Assembly (NCBI RefSeq): GCF_000149955.1
Contig: NW_017264845.1
Span: forward strand, 129,472 to 193,471
DNA from: Fusarium oxysporum f. sp. lycopersici 4287
Taxonomy: Eukaryota > Ascomycota > Sordariomycetes > Hypocreales > Nectriaceae
Length of the DNA stretch: 64,000 bases
Direction of reading: 5' to 3'
Shown here: in pieces, positions 1-10,107 of the stretch
How positions within the stretch are numbered: the stretch's first letter is position 1
How the letters are laid out: the number at the start of each line of letters is the position of its first letter
Notes under the pieces: model-generated
What the model was told of the DNA's origin: nothing
Database searches by the model: none
Seen by the model: the letters and a program-made list of their open reading frames with translations, nothing else
Program-made: the position numbers and the translations under genes

Positions 1-331
1 CTCGGCATGATTTCCCCTGCTTATACAGGAATTTTATCTGGAGACACGGCGGCCCAGGCGCCATTGAGAACCTTCTGCAGATCCAGAGCGCGCTTAGGCG
101 CCAGAATTGGATACTACTGCCCAGAGAATGAACGTCTGCATCAAGATCGAGCAGTGTTGGTTCTATCAGTGCTTGGGCTCTACACTAATCAAAGAGAGTA
201 GTCGCATCAGAGCTGCGTCTTTCCAAACATAATATTGAGACATGCTGAATACTTTCCCGTGACCAACATCCATGCTACTGCACTCATCGACAGTGTCTGT
301 TTCCCCTTGATCTGAGCTTGCTCTTACAACA
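1..331. other. Window edge, no gene assigned
   Basis: A 64-codon open frame lies here but has no recognisable domain and no clear splice links. It may be the end of a gene lying outside the window or simply non-coding. A promoter for the gene starting at 332 is expected here, but no distinct TATA box was seen. Confidence 0.3.
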
Positions 332-1084
332 ATGGCAGAAGCAAATAGAGAAATGAACTATTCTGAGGCAGCCGACGCCGATTACCGGCTATTTCCAGAG
401 TGTGACGCACGCATTGGGCTCGACTGGGACACCTCCGGTCTCCAACTTGGCCAAACTGGCGTTGAGCACATTCCATGGATCCCCTTTGATGATCATCTAC
501 AACTCATCGCAGACTGGGAGGCCCAAACCCTGACAGAATATGCCATTCTCAACAGTACGGGGCCTCTTCTTGCAGATCTTGCGGCGCCTGGACTCGATGC
601 GTTTACCATCATTCAATCACTTGATCAGCAATTGTCCAACGGCCCTTCATCATCTGGAGCTGAGAAAATCATACCGAGTCTGGGTAGCACGTCCTCGCCT
701 TTCATGAACGATAGCAGGGTCCCGTTGACACTTTCCATGTCTCGGAACAGTCAGCATGACCTTTCACATACCAAGAGAGTGAAAACGTTGGATGAATTGC
801 CGAATGAGCTCAAATTTCTCATTAGCCGCAGAATGGAGCGCCAACCTTGGGACATGATTCACATGGACTACAACTTAATATTTGGGGATGCGACTAAGAA
901 GGCGTTGGAAATGCGTTTTTCGAGGCTTCGATCAAACAACCCGAATGTCCGAAGACTCTTTCAGAACGAGAAGTCTTTTATGCCAATCAAATTCTACTCG
1001 GATCACGGAAATCTTGAAACAGCGAGTGTGGACTCGGGCAGTGCCATTTCTGGCGTCAAAGATTACTACAATCAGAGCTCTTAG
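332..1084 (+). CDS. Hypothetical protein, 250 aa, single exon
   Basis: An uninterrupted 250-residue frame that opens with MAEANREMNY. The first half is acidic and serine-rich and looks disordered. Residues about 150-210 (from KTLDELPNELKF to NPNVRRLF) are predicted helical, rich in Arg, Lys and Trp, and resemble in general character a small Myb/SANT-like helical domain, but no defining motif is present. There is no signal peptide or membrane segment. It lies 0.85 kb upstream of a Zn2Cys6 gene on the same strand, so a regulatory role is possible but unproven. A 110-codon frame overlapping it at 882-1214 is treated as a shadow. I do not recognise the family. Confidence 0.55.
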   Translation: MAEANREMNYSEAADADYRLFPECDARIGLDWDTSGLQLGQTGVEHIPWIPFDDHLQLIADWEAQTLTEYAILNSTGPLLADLAAPGLDAFTIIQSLDQQLSNGPSSSGAEKIIPSLGSTSSPFMNDSRVPLTLSMSRNSQHDLSHTKRVKTLDELPNELKFLISRRMERQPWDMIHMDYNLIFGDATKKALEMRFSRLRSNNPNVRRLFQNEKSFMPIKFYSDHGNLETASVDSGSAISGVKDYYNQSS

Positions 1085-1927
1085 GGATAGCAATACTTAT
1101 GTTTTATGTTCAAGTATGGAGAAATTGTGGCTGAGCAAAGTTCTGCAAGCTCTTGTGATTGTATCACTCACATTAACCCGCCATCTAACAGGCCAATTCG
1201 GCATTCTTGAGTAGCTAAGGTGGACTTTCTCCAGGTGTCACATTTCATGACTCCCTTCGTCCGATAAACAATCAACGTACCTCGTATAACATACGTACTG
1301 GCAAGATGTTGGCCTCCTGCAGTTGGCTGTTATGAATCACCAACACCTTCAGGATGACAATCCTTGCAGGATCCGAAACCTGGAACTTCATATGATCCAG
1401 AGTCGAGGGGTTGGGGAAGAACAAAGTTTCTCAACACCGTTACCATTAGTGGGCCGCCACCTACTTAACCCAATGATGAAAAAGTCCACTCCACCATAAC
1501 CACTCCACTGGGACCGGACGATGTCCCGGGGCCAGTGCGTTGTCTGGGAGAGGTAATGAGGGTTACGCTATCGTATCGGTGATCGTCTCTTGAACACTTT
1601 TGGTTTTCGTCATAGTTGCCCTGTCATGTAATATGCGTGGTTCCCATTACAGATAATGGAGAGAAAACGGAGAATTGCTGTAATGTCATGCCTGACAACA
1701 TCAGCAAAAGACTAGGGTTATTTGAGCGGTTGATCCGCAAGCCCCTTGAGGTCTGCGCTTGCCATGTCTCATCGATAACACGATATCTGCCCCCCCCTCC
1801 CTCCGGTCCCGACGGATTATTCTTCCAGATTTCTGTGTGAAGGGCTCTGTGTTTATGCGCTATCCTTAAGCATCTACCTGTTAAAATTTGTGTATCTGTC
1901 GCGTCGGGCGCCGAGCTCTTCTGAAGC
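1085..1927. other. Intergenic, nothing recognised
   Basis: Open frames on both strands near 1616-1929 overlap each other and show no domain. The stretch just before 1928 is presumably the promoter and leader of the Zn2Cys6 gene. Confidence 0.5.
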
Positions 1928-2839
1928 ATGGACAGGCAGAACGAATGCGCTGTCTTGTCTGAGACAGAGCATGAAAGGGTATGTACCCCCTATATGGATT
2001 ATCATCGTGACATGAGCATCATCTTCTTACACGCTTGTAGGTTGCGATCTACCCTCAGATGGTAACGGTTCCCATTGATCCGATGTTGATGTTGCCAGTT
2101 CAACCGCGACTGATAGAGCAAACTGATCCAGTTTCTCCATCGCAGCCGCCTGTGACTAGTGAACTGTCAACAGTCCCTTACCCATCGGCGATGATACCAG
2201 GTGGCACCAATGCTATCTCAAGCAACTGGGACCCCATCATACAGGTCCAGCCTTACCAAACTTACCTGAACGCTCTCATATTCGAGAACAATACGAGACA
2301 TCGCGCAACCATCGCCTGTACTGAATGCCGCAAGCGGAAGGTTAGCAAAACAGCTTTCCCTGGGGATCTTGTCTAGATTTTAATCAATAAACAGGTCCGA
2401 TGTCAAACATCAATGTTCGGTCTTCATGGAAAATGCCGGAGATGCTGGGAAAGACACAAAGACTGCATCTTTACCCCGCCTGGCGACTACTACCCAAGCT
2501 TCCTTTCGCTTCCAGTCCCGCTGCCTACTCTTTCTCAACTTCCAATGGCAGGTAAACCGCCCTTCGTTATTGAGAGCTTCCCTCCACAATGTGCACAGAC
2601 TCCTCCAGGTCTTGGATTGATGTTACCGCGCGGTACCAAGTAAGTAATGTCTCTCTCATCGAGCCCCATTCAACTGACATGATTGGAGCCGCACAATAAG
2701 CAACGAGCCTAGTCGTGAAAATCAGTCAACAAAACGACAAAGAGTAAGTGGAGGAACCAGAAGGCGAGGGGATGTTTCAACAAGGTCTGAGACGGTTGAT
2801 AAGAATTCAATCATGAGAGTAGAAAATCTACTTCGTTGA
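1928..2839 (+). CDS. Zn2Cys6 (GAL4-type) transcription factor, 4 exons, 244 aa
   Basis: Proposed exons are 1928-1978, 2041-2340, 2395-2639 and 2701-2839. Every junction is GT-AG (donors gtatgt, gttagc, gtaagt) and keeps one frame, giving 244 codons plus stop. The second splice rebuilds a full binuclear zinc cluster: C-x2-C-x6-C (CTECRKRKVRC) followed by C-x2-C-x6-C (CRRCWERHKDC). This is the signature of fungal GAL4-like DNA-binding proteins, which act in the nucleus. The cluster sits unusually late, after about 100 residues rich in Pro and Ser. The tail is basic and short, and no fungal-specific middle homology region is present. It could be a compact cluster-type regulator or a truncated one; the introns make a real gene likely. 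Confidence 0.75.
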
Positions 2840-3729
2840 GATTCATTGCAGTTTTGAAAGTCGTTCTCTAAAACCACATGGGATAGATACTTTGCTGTTA
2901 CTCAGGATAGGCTAGCCCATGTTAATGAAATTTCACTTGGTTTCGTAATTGGATGTCTTTGAGATCTAATCGAAGGCGCTTGAACGGCGCTAGAACATAT
3001 GATCTCCCTGTAAGCGGCCCACTGATAACCCGCGGTTAAGACAGACAGATCAGTTATCTTATCTCATCTCATCTTATCTTATCTTCACAGCAGAACCAGT
3101 TTACTCCATAGACCAAAGGGAAGGGACAATCCGTACGAGACTTCGGTATCTGAGTCCGTGTCGAGACCCATAAAAATAACGCCCCTCATTGCCCCAATTG
3201 CTCTGTAACAGCCACCAATTCAATTGAGTTTCGCTCGGCGTTTTGAACCAGGCACTAAACTTGGCCACGGGCGAGCCAACAACCAGCAGAAAGGTTGACC
3301 AGTGCTGACCCCGGACTTGTATGTGAAGACGTGTCCAGTTTTCTGTCTGCCGAAAAGTGCCTGCGGCCCAGGTGATCTTGAAAGTACCGATCAATACACG
3401 TTTTGCGGCTGAATTCAAGTTACCAACGCGATTTCCTTGGTAAGAACTGCTTCAGTATCAATTGGTTACCCATTGTTCCTCCCGTCAAGGCAAGATCACG
3501 ATCCTTTCATTGCATGATGTGATCTCGATCTCATCTTGTGCTGCTGTCGGAAAAAAACTTAAACCGAGGTTCAAGACATCTATCACCAAGAGTTGCATTT
3601 ACAACTAATAAGATGGCTCAAGTATAACATTCTGCCGTGTAACAGTAGGCAAGACATCTCTTTTGTCTTTTAAAAATGCAGTTAACTAAGTATTTTTTAA
3701 AGCTAGTATAGATTGAGAAATACAAGAAC
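2840..3729. other. Intergenic, nothing recognised
   Basis: A 105-codon minus-strand frame at 3101-3418 has many Trp and no recognisable domain; it is not supported as a gene. A short CATCTTATCT-type simple repeat lies near 3056-3086. Confidence 0.45.
3056..3086. repeat. Simple repeat, (ATCTT/ATCTC)n
   Basis: About six tandem five-base units alternating atctt and atctc, seen directly. No function inferred. Confidence 0.7.
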
Positions 3730-4272
3730 TCAGTCCTCTATCCACCACTCAACCTTCCCTCGGCCAAGTGCGAGGGATCCAAACACCTCCCGGAATACTT
3801 TCTGGCTAACATCAATATCATTAATCCCACAAGCCTGACATTTATCCTGTACTACTGCCTTAACTTCACGCCCACCCACTTTAATAATAACACCTTTCCC
3901 ACAAAAGGGATTGTTATTACTTAGCTCTCCCATTAAGAGGTGAGACAAGGCGACAACGGTTGCAGTTTCATCCTGGCCACTATAATCCTTTCCACAGGCA
4001 CCTAACCCAAGTTCAAAGAAGGTTAAGTCTCCATAGCGATGGTCTGAGCTCCTGGGCGCGCCCTCCTCGTCCTCAGTAAATGTACCCTCCGTTGCGCTTG
4101 GAATGGCAGGACCATGCTGAGTATTCGATGAAGGCTCTAAAGTCCATGTTTTCAATGCAGCAGAGCTTGTATCTAGGGGAGTCTGGTTTTGACAACATAG
4201 TTTTGTGCAGTCTTGTTTTGTGTTTATAATAAGAAATGCAGTAATAGAATATAATAAAAGAATAAAATGCAT
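3730..4272 (-). CDS. Secreted double-psi beta-barrel (RlpA/expansin-like) protein
   Basis: A 180-residue intronless frame. Residues 1-17 form a hydrophobic signal peptide (MHFILLLYSITAFL). Residues about 18-75 are a Ser/Thr/Pro-rich linker. Residues about 80-180 match the DPBB fold seen in fungal barwin/RlpA/expansin-like small secreted proteins: a GDLTFFELGLGACG start, then a conserved PFCGKGV strand, VVQDKCQACGINDIDVS as the D-x-C-x2-C and DIDLS-like motif, and a terminal GKVEWW. The Cys pattern supports extracellular folding. Members of this fold bind cell-wall polysaccharide or inhibit proteases; the exact ligand here is unknown. It lies in a very AT-rich setting, next to a MITE, with normal coding composition inside, which can mark a transferred or RIP-bounded gene. 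Confidence 0.8.
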   Translation of the reverse strand: MHFILLLYSITAFLIINTKQDCTKLCCQNQTPLDTSSAALKTWTLEPSSNTQHGPAIPSATEGTFTEDEEGAPRSSDHRYGDLTFFELGLGACGKDYSGQDETATVVALSHLLMGELSNNNPFCGKGVIIKVGGREVKAVVQDKCQACGINDIDVSQKVFREVFGSLALGRGKVEWWIED

Positions 4273-4308
4273 ATTGTAATTTTTAAATTAATTATTTAAA
4301 TTTATATA

Positions 4309-4745
4309 ACGTAATTGATAAGCGATCCGACCGGACAAGTGATCCGACCAGCTTAACTTACACCTTAAAAGCTGTTTTTTAAAAGCTTATATAAAATTTA
4401 AACTAGGGCTAAAATAGCTAAAATTTTAAGAACTTATATTTTACTTTATAAGAAAGCTATATTATTAATAAAATAAGTCTAGCTAATTTGTGATATAAAT
4501 TATATATAAAAAAGCTTATTAATACTCTTTACACTGTATAAATAAGCTTTAGTACATAAAATAAAATAGTTAAAAATCTAAAACAATTATTTTTATATAT
4601 AAATAGCTATAAAATATATAAAACAAATATTTTTGGATTTTTAGCTATTTTATTTAATGTAGCTAGATATTATAGGGTAGGCTATTTTAGCTGTACAGTG
4701 CGCTGATCGGATCACTTGTCTGGTCGGATCGCTTATCAACTACGT
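4309..4745. mobile_element. Pogo-family MITE, ~437 bp, flanked by TA
   Basis: The ends are inverted repeats of about 45 bp with few mismatches, starting ACGTARTTGATAAGC and bordered by TA on both sides (4307-4308 and 4746-4747). Each end carries the word GATCCGACC twice, 17 bp apart. The interior is AT-rich with no frame. End layout matches the two autonomous pogo elements at 10.1 and 16.5 kb, but the repeated word differs, so this looks like a non-autonomous derivative of a third, related family. Confidence 0.85.
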
Positions 4746-4866
4746 TATATACATATTATATATTATAATTATATTAAATATGAAACATAAGATTTAGCTT
4801 GTTTTATATATAGAATTATATTATTTTTTAATTTAATAATTAAGCTATAAATATTATATTTTTATA

Positions 4867-5274
4867 TTATTCCCTCTTTTTAGATCTAAGTTGGTATTTC
4901 TGGCTCTGGACTTCTGTTTTAGTATGTCCTTTTGCAGGCCGTGATTTGCTAAGTTCTCTATGCTGATTTAAGCTCTCAGCCACAGGTGCGAGCCGTGGTT
5001 TGCAGTTTTCCTTTGCCTTTGGCTTATTGGTATGGCTCTCATAGCGGCGTTGAATCGAATTTCTCACAATGTCTGGATCGAACATATACTGCTCTTTAAA
5101 CTGCTCCCTGAGGTCAGTTTTCCAGCAATAAGCAAGATCTCTAAGGTACCAGTTATAATCTTGTCGATAAGATTCTGCGAAACTTGGGTCTTGTTTCTGC
5201 AAGGGTAGTTTACGCCAGTACCCGTTCTGAGCAGAGAACTTTAATAAACTCTGCCAGTTACAATATTTAGGCAT
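4867..5274 (-). CDS. Hypothetical protein, 135 aa
   Basis: An open frame with ordinary coding composition between two strongly AT-rich spacers, which argues that it is a preserved gene. The product is Lys, Gln and Arg rich (ending in a basic YQLRSKKRE), with Tyr/Trp-rich repeats in the first half such as YNWYLRDLAYCW. No signal peptide or membrane segment is seen. I do not recognise the family. It is 200 bp from and divergent to the thaumatin-like gene, so they could share a promoter region. Confidence 0.5.
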   Translation of the reverse strand: MPKYCNWQSLLKFSAQNGYWRKLPLQKQDPSFAESYRQDYNWYLRDLAYCWKTDLREQFKEQYMFDPDIVRNSIQRRYESHTNKPKAKENCKPRLAPVAESLNQHRELSKSRPAKGHTKTEVQSQKYQLRSKKRE

Positions 5275-5474
5275 TAATGATTTATTAATATAAAGGAAGG
5301 AAACACTTCCCCTTTAATATATATATATATAAAATATATTTACGTATTATAAATATAACTTTTAAATTTTATATTAATAGTAAGTATATTTATAGGAATT
5401 AAGTATATAAATAATAAATAAATTAAAATAATAATGAATACATATCTTATTTCTTAAATTATATTATAATTATT

Positions 5475-6242
5475 ATGCCAGTGAATACAGTTACTTTTAC
5501 ATTAAAGAATCAATGCAGCAGTGAAGTTATTTGGCCTGCTATCCAAGGCAGCCTAGAAGTTAATGGAAATACAATAAACGACCCGATTCCCGCTGGCTTG
5601 GCTTTGAACCCTTTCAAATCATTTACAACTGCACCGTTTCCAGTTCCCTGGTCAGGCAGAATTTGGGCTCGTCAACACTGTAAGGGCGATGGAACTAACT
5701 GTCGTGTGGGCGATTGCGGGGCTTCTAGCTGTTGGGGCAAGTCAACCAAGGCTGTTACTCTGTTTGAAGTTACTGCAGAGCCCGAGAAACTATGGTATAA
5801 TTTAAGTCTCGGTAAGTAGGAGTTCTCAAGAAGACATGCCTTCAAGTTCTTACAATAATCAGTCGACGGTTATACTACGGGCATATCTGTAGTTCCGGAC
5901 AAGAAGGGATGTAAAACCCTGACTTGTGATGTGCCCCCCTTCTTAGGAGGCCATGATCCCTCTAACACGCTATGCCCTGCAACCAACCTCAAGCTGTCAA
6001 ACCCTGAACAACCCTTCAAGAGCCTGGACCAAGTGGATGGCTGTCTTTCGGACTGCTCTCTCTATGGTACAGATGAATATTGTTGCCAGAACGCGTGGAA
6101 TGATCCGAATAAGTGTCCAGCCAGCAGTGCATGGTTCAAAGAGGCATGTCCTGATGCATATAGCTACCCTTATGATGATACAGCGGTGAATACCTGTGAA
6201 CTGACCGATATTACGATTGTGTTTAGCTGTAAGAAGAAGTAG
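5475..6242 (+). CDS. Thaumatin-like protein, 2 exons, 238 aa
   Basis: Exons 5475-5811 and 5863-6242 join across a 51-bp GT-AG intron (gtaagt donor) into 238 codons. The product carries 16 cysteines, the canonical number for thaumatin-like proteins with eight disulfides, in familiar segments: FTLKNQCSSEVIWPAI, WARQHCKGDGTNCRVGDCG, a VDGYTTG strand, GCLSDCSLYGTDEYCC and a C-terminal ITIVFSC. Family members bind or cut beta-1,3-glucan or act as defence-like proteins outside the cell. Oddly, no signal peptide precedes the mature-like start MPVNTVTFTL, and the sequence before it is AT-rich with no obvious upstream exon. Either secretion was lost, an upstream exon is hidden, or export is unconventional. 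Confidence 0.85.
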
Positions 6243-6793
6243 TGTCAGTTTGGTATGTTAATTTTACGTCAAACTGGTCAGTGGATTACTTCATAGAAGC
6301 GAGAGCGGATTTCCTACTCTTAGGATATACATGGAAGGGCGGTAAATAAGAGAATGGACCCCTGTTTTGCTCAAGAGACCTTGACAGGGAGAGTTTGGAA
6401 TACGGGGGGTACATGTGTATAAAACACAGAAGAGATTAGCAACGTAGTGACAATGTGGGAAGTTAGTATTATCTTAGCTGTATTACACGAATACAGATTA
6501 TTACTTGCAGCTGTTATATTACTTATCCGCTCTACTGAAACACTCACAGTTAGGATGGGAAATTGTAATCATAACCTTGAGGTCTACAACTGATACATGA
6601 CCTGACAATATTATTACATTGGGTTTACAAGGTTTACTATGCGGCCCTCTGACTACATGAACCCTGGTACTTGAGAAACCATCTGATGGCCAATTCCACA
6701 TATATATGTAATAACAACTATTATATTCTGACGCTATTAAGTCTGTCACGGCATCTTCTCAGATGCATGACTACCCACGAGGGGCCATTAGCC
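6243..6793. other. Intergenic, nothing recognised
   Basis: Holds the 3' flank of the thaumatin-like gene and probably the promoter of the next gene. Upstream in-frame ATGs from 6671 exist but give a low-complexity leader that looks untranslated. Confidence 0.5.
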
Positions 6794-8005
6794 ATGGAGA
6801 GCGAAGGTTCTTATCTCCATGCCATTAAATCTGATCCAGGAAGTCCGGGAGAGGTATGCTACCCTTCCTTACCTATAGGTCATCAGCACCAGGACCTCTC
6901 CGTTGGGCCTTCCCCTGAGGGTTCAGAGCAAGCCTGCGGAACTTGGGTCTTCACACCTCTCTGCCATTCAGATTCACCAACCGTCTACGAACCGTCCGTC
7001 GCGTCTTCGACTCAACTGCCATCAGACTTTCCATATCAACAGCTACATTCATACAGCATTGATGACAGCCTAACATGCGCTCCAGAGTTACAACCTTATC
7101 ACACACACCTATTGAAAACAAACTTGCAGCCAGATCGGGCAGCTGTATTCCAGAGGCTATGGAATTGGTCTCTTGCCATAAGCGGTTTAGAACCCAGCGG
7201 GATTGATTATGGCAGCCCATTCAGGGCCCAGAAACCACTTGTATGGGATCTGGAAACTATTCACAGCGCTATGCAATGTGACCAGGGTCGGCTGGACTCA
7301 CGCAACTTCCTGAGTCGTGGCCATATGGTTGCGCTAGCTGAAGAATTTGAGAAACGTATCGCGAGCTACGGCACTCGACATGTCTCGAGTGCAATAAGTG
7401 CATGGATGCAACTTGATGCGGGACAAGATGGGCAATCCCACGGGCCTCTCAGAGACCTGATTATTGATGAAATGACACGGGAGTTATACGCTCTTGATAC
7501 ACATTACAAGTTTAACCCGCAGGACAGAAAGAAGAAGCAGATAGAAAGTTGGATTCACGCGGGACGACTGTTACTGGCATTGGTGAAGGAAATGGGCTGG
7601 GGGGCGATGCTAGTCCCTGGATTTCAGTTGACGAATGATGAGTACGTTTCAGATTTAAACCTTACCCTTGCTATCTAGTTACTAAAGAACTACAGCATCA
7701 CCAAAATCGACTTGAAACACTTCAATCAGTTTGTTCAGGATGTTGAATGCTGCTATGCAGATTGGAGGAAGGAGTTGGAAGAGATATCTACCACCGTTCA
7801 CAGGATACTGGTGCGTGGTCATCCAGATGGTCAAATCCTCAGGATTCAAGGTCTCCCGAGCGGTAGCTTGCCATCAGACATGAACTGTTCACTGAGCTAT
7901 TGGTTATCGTATATCGAGGATCCCCGTTACCAGAGACCTTCTGGCCAAACACCTTTGCTTACACCCCAAAGCATTTCGGAATTTGATTACAGCACTCCTG
8001 ATTGA
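6794..8005 (+). CDS. Hypothetical protein, probably 2 exons
   Basis: The start at 6794 is preferred because the ATG context is good (gccATGg) and upstream codons look like leader. The frame runs to 7645 and continues from 7679 to 8005 if a 33-bp intron (gtttca to ctatctag) is removed; that is short, so the junction is tentative. The N-terminal third is Ser/Pro-rich. The middle is helical, with QPDRAAVFQRLWNWSLAI, MTRELYALDTHYKFNPQDRKKKQ and a WIHAGRLLLALVKEMGW helix. The second exon has a coiled helix (VEDVE-like CCYADWRKELEEI). No DNA-binding motif, signal peptide or catalytic motif is recognised. It could be a regulator-like or structural nuclear protein. Confidence 0.5.
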
Positions 8006-9550
8006 GGTGAGAGAGTCGAAGGTGTATTGCCCCTGTATCTAGCAAGGATCCGACTGAGACTACTGCATGCTCACTGCAATATCGAATGTCGATCCGCGGG
8101 CGGAACTCGTCAAGCCAGGCGTCATCGATATCTACATCCAAGAAGGTTCAGGGAATATATCTAAGTGTCTATTGATAAGCTCGAGGTCGATAAAGAAGTG
8201 GAACATGTTTAGCTCAGCAAACGAGCTTGAGTCATGTAAAAGACGTTTGTATCATGCTAAACAATCCAATTCTAGTCATGGCAGGTGTACTTGAAGTGTG
8301 GTGGGAGGTATACTGTGAATTCATGAGTCAATTGACGGGTTGAACATTTTGTGCATCACCTGAAATTGATATGATGGAAGTGAGTTGACTGCTTATTCCT
8401 TTCTTTGGCAATGGCGGGACCTGGACATGATAGACCTAATGAAATCCTTTGAATTTAATAAAGTGTCATAGTGATGCAGGAAGCTAGATATAGACGTTCC
8501 GAGATTTTTATTTGAGTCAGAAGGAAAGGTCCAACAATGAGAGTGGCGAGCTTTTTGGCTCAAAAGAAAGGGTTCGTATGCGCCAAATAAAGGTCAGATT
8601 TGACAACAAAAGAGCTGTCATAATTATCAAGACAGGCTCTAAAAATGGGTGTAGACAGCCTGGTTTTCGAGAACTTATGGGACTTACAACATGATGCGTT
8701 ACTCAGGCAAGTAAGGGTCGAGTAGCACTAACCAAACAGGTTTGGCGCCAGCGACCACCGAAACTTTGGCTGGCTGAACCGTTTCTCGGGCAAGTTAGAT
8801 TATTATCTGCATCCCCCCACTACAGCCTTCCAAACTGTTAGTACGCTAATAGTTCTATCCACTCCTATCCACTCTTGTCAACGAACCAGTCCAATACGCA
8901 TTTCGATTCTTGACTGAAATCACCACCAGGCTCATTAGAAACCGCCTCCCATTTCGCAACAATCGTAAACCGAACAGCATAAGACACATGGTCCATGAAG
9001 TGGATCAACCTTTTCCAACGACCACAAATTTGCCAAGGTTGACATTTGCGACACAACAGGGTGAGCAGCGATAGCCAGAGCGGAATTGTTCCGAAGCGCT
9101 AACAACTCCACAGTACGGAACAATCGAAAGTGGTCTAATCTTATCTCTCGGGTCGCGCTTGTTCCTCACTGAGTTAGTTCCTTATCATAATCACCATGGA
9201 ACGCTGTGTATTCATCACCACCCTACTGCTATAATACACGAGCTCGCTGTCGCTTTGGTGGGTGAAACTGACAACAGACTGTTTTAGGGCAGTAATAGGA
9301 GCTTGGACTGCAATGAAACCTTTGCATAGGGAAGCAATTCTCTCTGCGTAATTATAAAGACCTAAAGTCTGGTGTAATAATATATTTAGAGTTTGGCAGC
9401 TGTTGTAAAAATAATAATTATAGCCTTTAACCTTTTCTAAGGCTATTATATTTCCTAGCTTAGGGATACTTAAAGGATATATTATAAATGTAACCTCTTA
9501 GAAAATATGTTAAATAATATCCTGACTCTTCTTACTAGATTTAATACAGG
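8006..9550. other. Intergenic, nothing recognised
   Basis: Short frames on both strands (for example near 8512 and 8865-9123) overlap and show no domain. The last 200 bases are AT-rich. Confidence 0.5.
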
Positions 9551-9555
9551 CGATA

Positions 9556-9930
9556 TGTAACGACCCTAGCGGTTACGTCACGTGTACCCCACAAAAACTC
9601 ATGCAAGGCACCAGCCCCTCAACGGTTACGGGCCAATCAGAGCTAGATCACCTCACAGACAGGATCACGACGCTCCAGGAACTACCGTGATCCAACTGCC
9701 TCAGTGATCCTCTCAGATCACTTCTAGTATATAGACCACATTCATTAGCACTTTCATAGATTTAGCTCACCAGCTATCAATAAGACTTCTTTACATCAAT
9801 AAGCCTAACAAGCATTACTTGATCATTAACAAACGTGACAACCAATTCGCCCAGTTTAACGCCCTACGCAATCTGCAAACATAAACCTAGTACGGACTAG
9901 TTTCCCTGTTTGAAACCCATAACCGTCACA
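9556..9930. mobile_element. Solo LTR, 375 bp, with CGATA target duplication
   Basis: The block starts TGTAACGACC and ends CCGTCACA, the TG...CA form of an LTR retrotransposon. It is flanked on both sides by CGATA (9551-9555 and 9931-9935), a 5-bp target duplication. No internal retrotransposon region follows, so it is a solo LTR left by recombination between two LTRs. The clade (Gypsy or Copia) cannot be told from the LTR alone. Confidence 0.85.
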
Positions 9931-10107
9931 CGATAATTAAGGAATATAGACCCTTAAGGCTCTTAGGGAGGTTAATATGGCTGAGTTAGCCTTCTCCATA
10001 GGCGCCTAGCTAATTAAGCTAGATTTTAAGATTAGAAAATACTAGATAAATATATAAAAATATATTATTAAATACTTTAATTAAGCTTTATATTAGGTTT
10101 TACTATA

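Noticed and set aside
1624..1929. 101-codon minus-strand frame
   Set aside because: Overlaps a plus-strand frame of similar size and the leader of the Zn2Cys6 gene; no motif.
3101..3418. 105-codon minus-strand frame, Trp-rich
   Set aside because: No recognised domain, no signal peptide, no exon partner.
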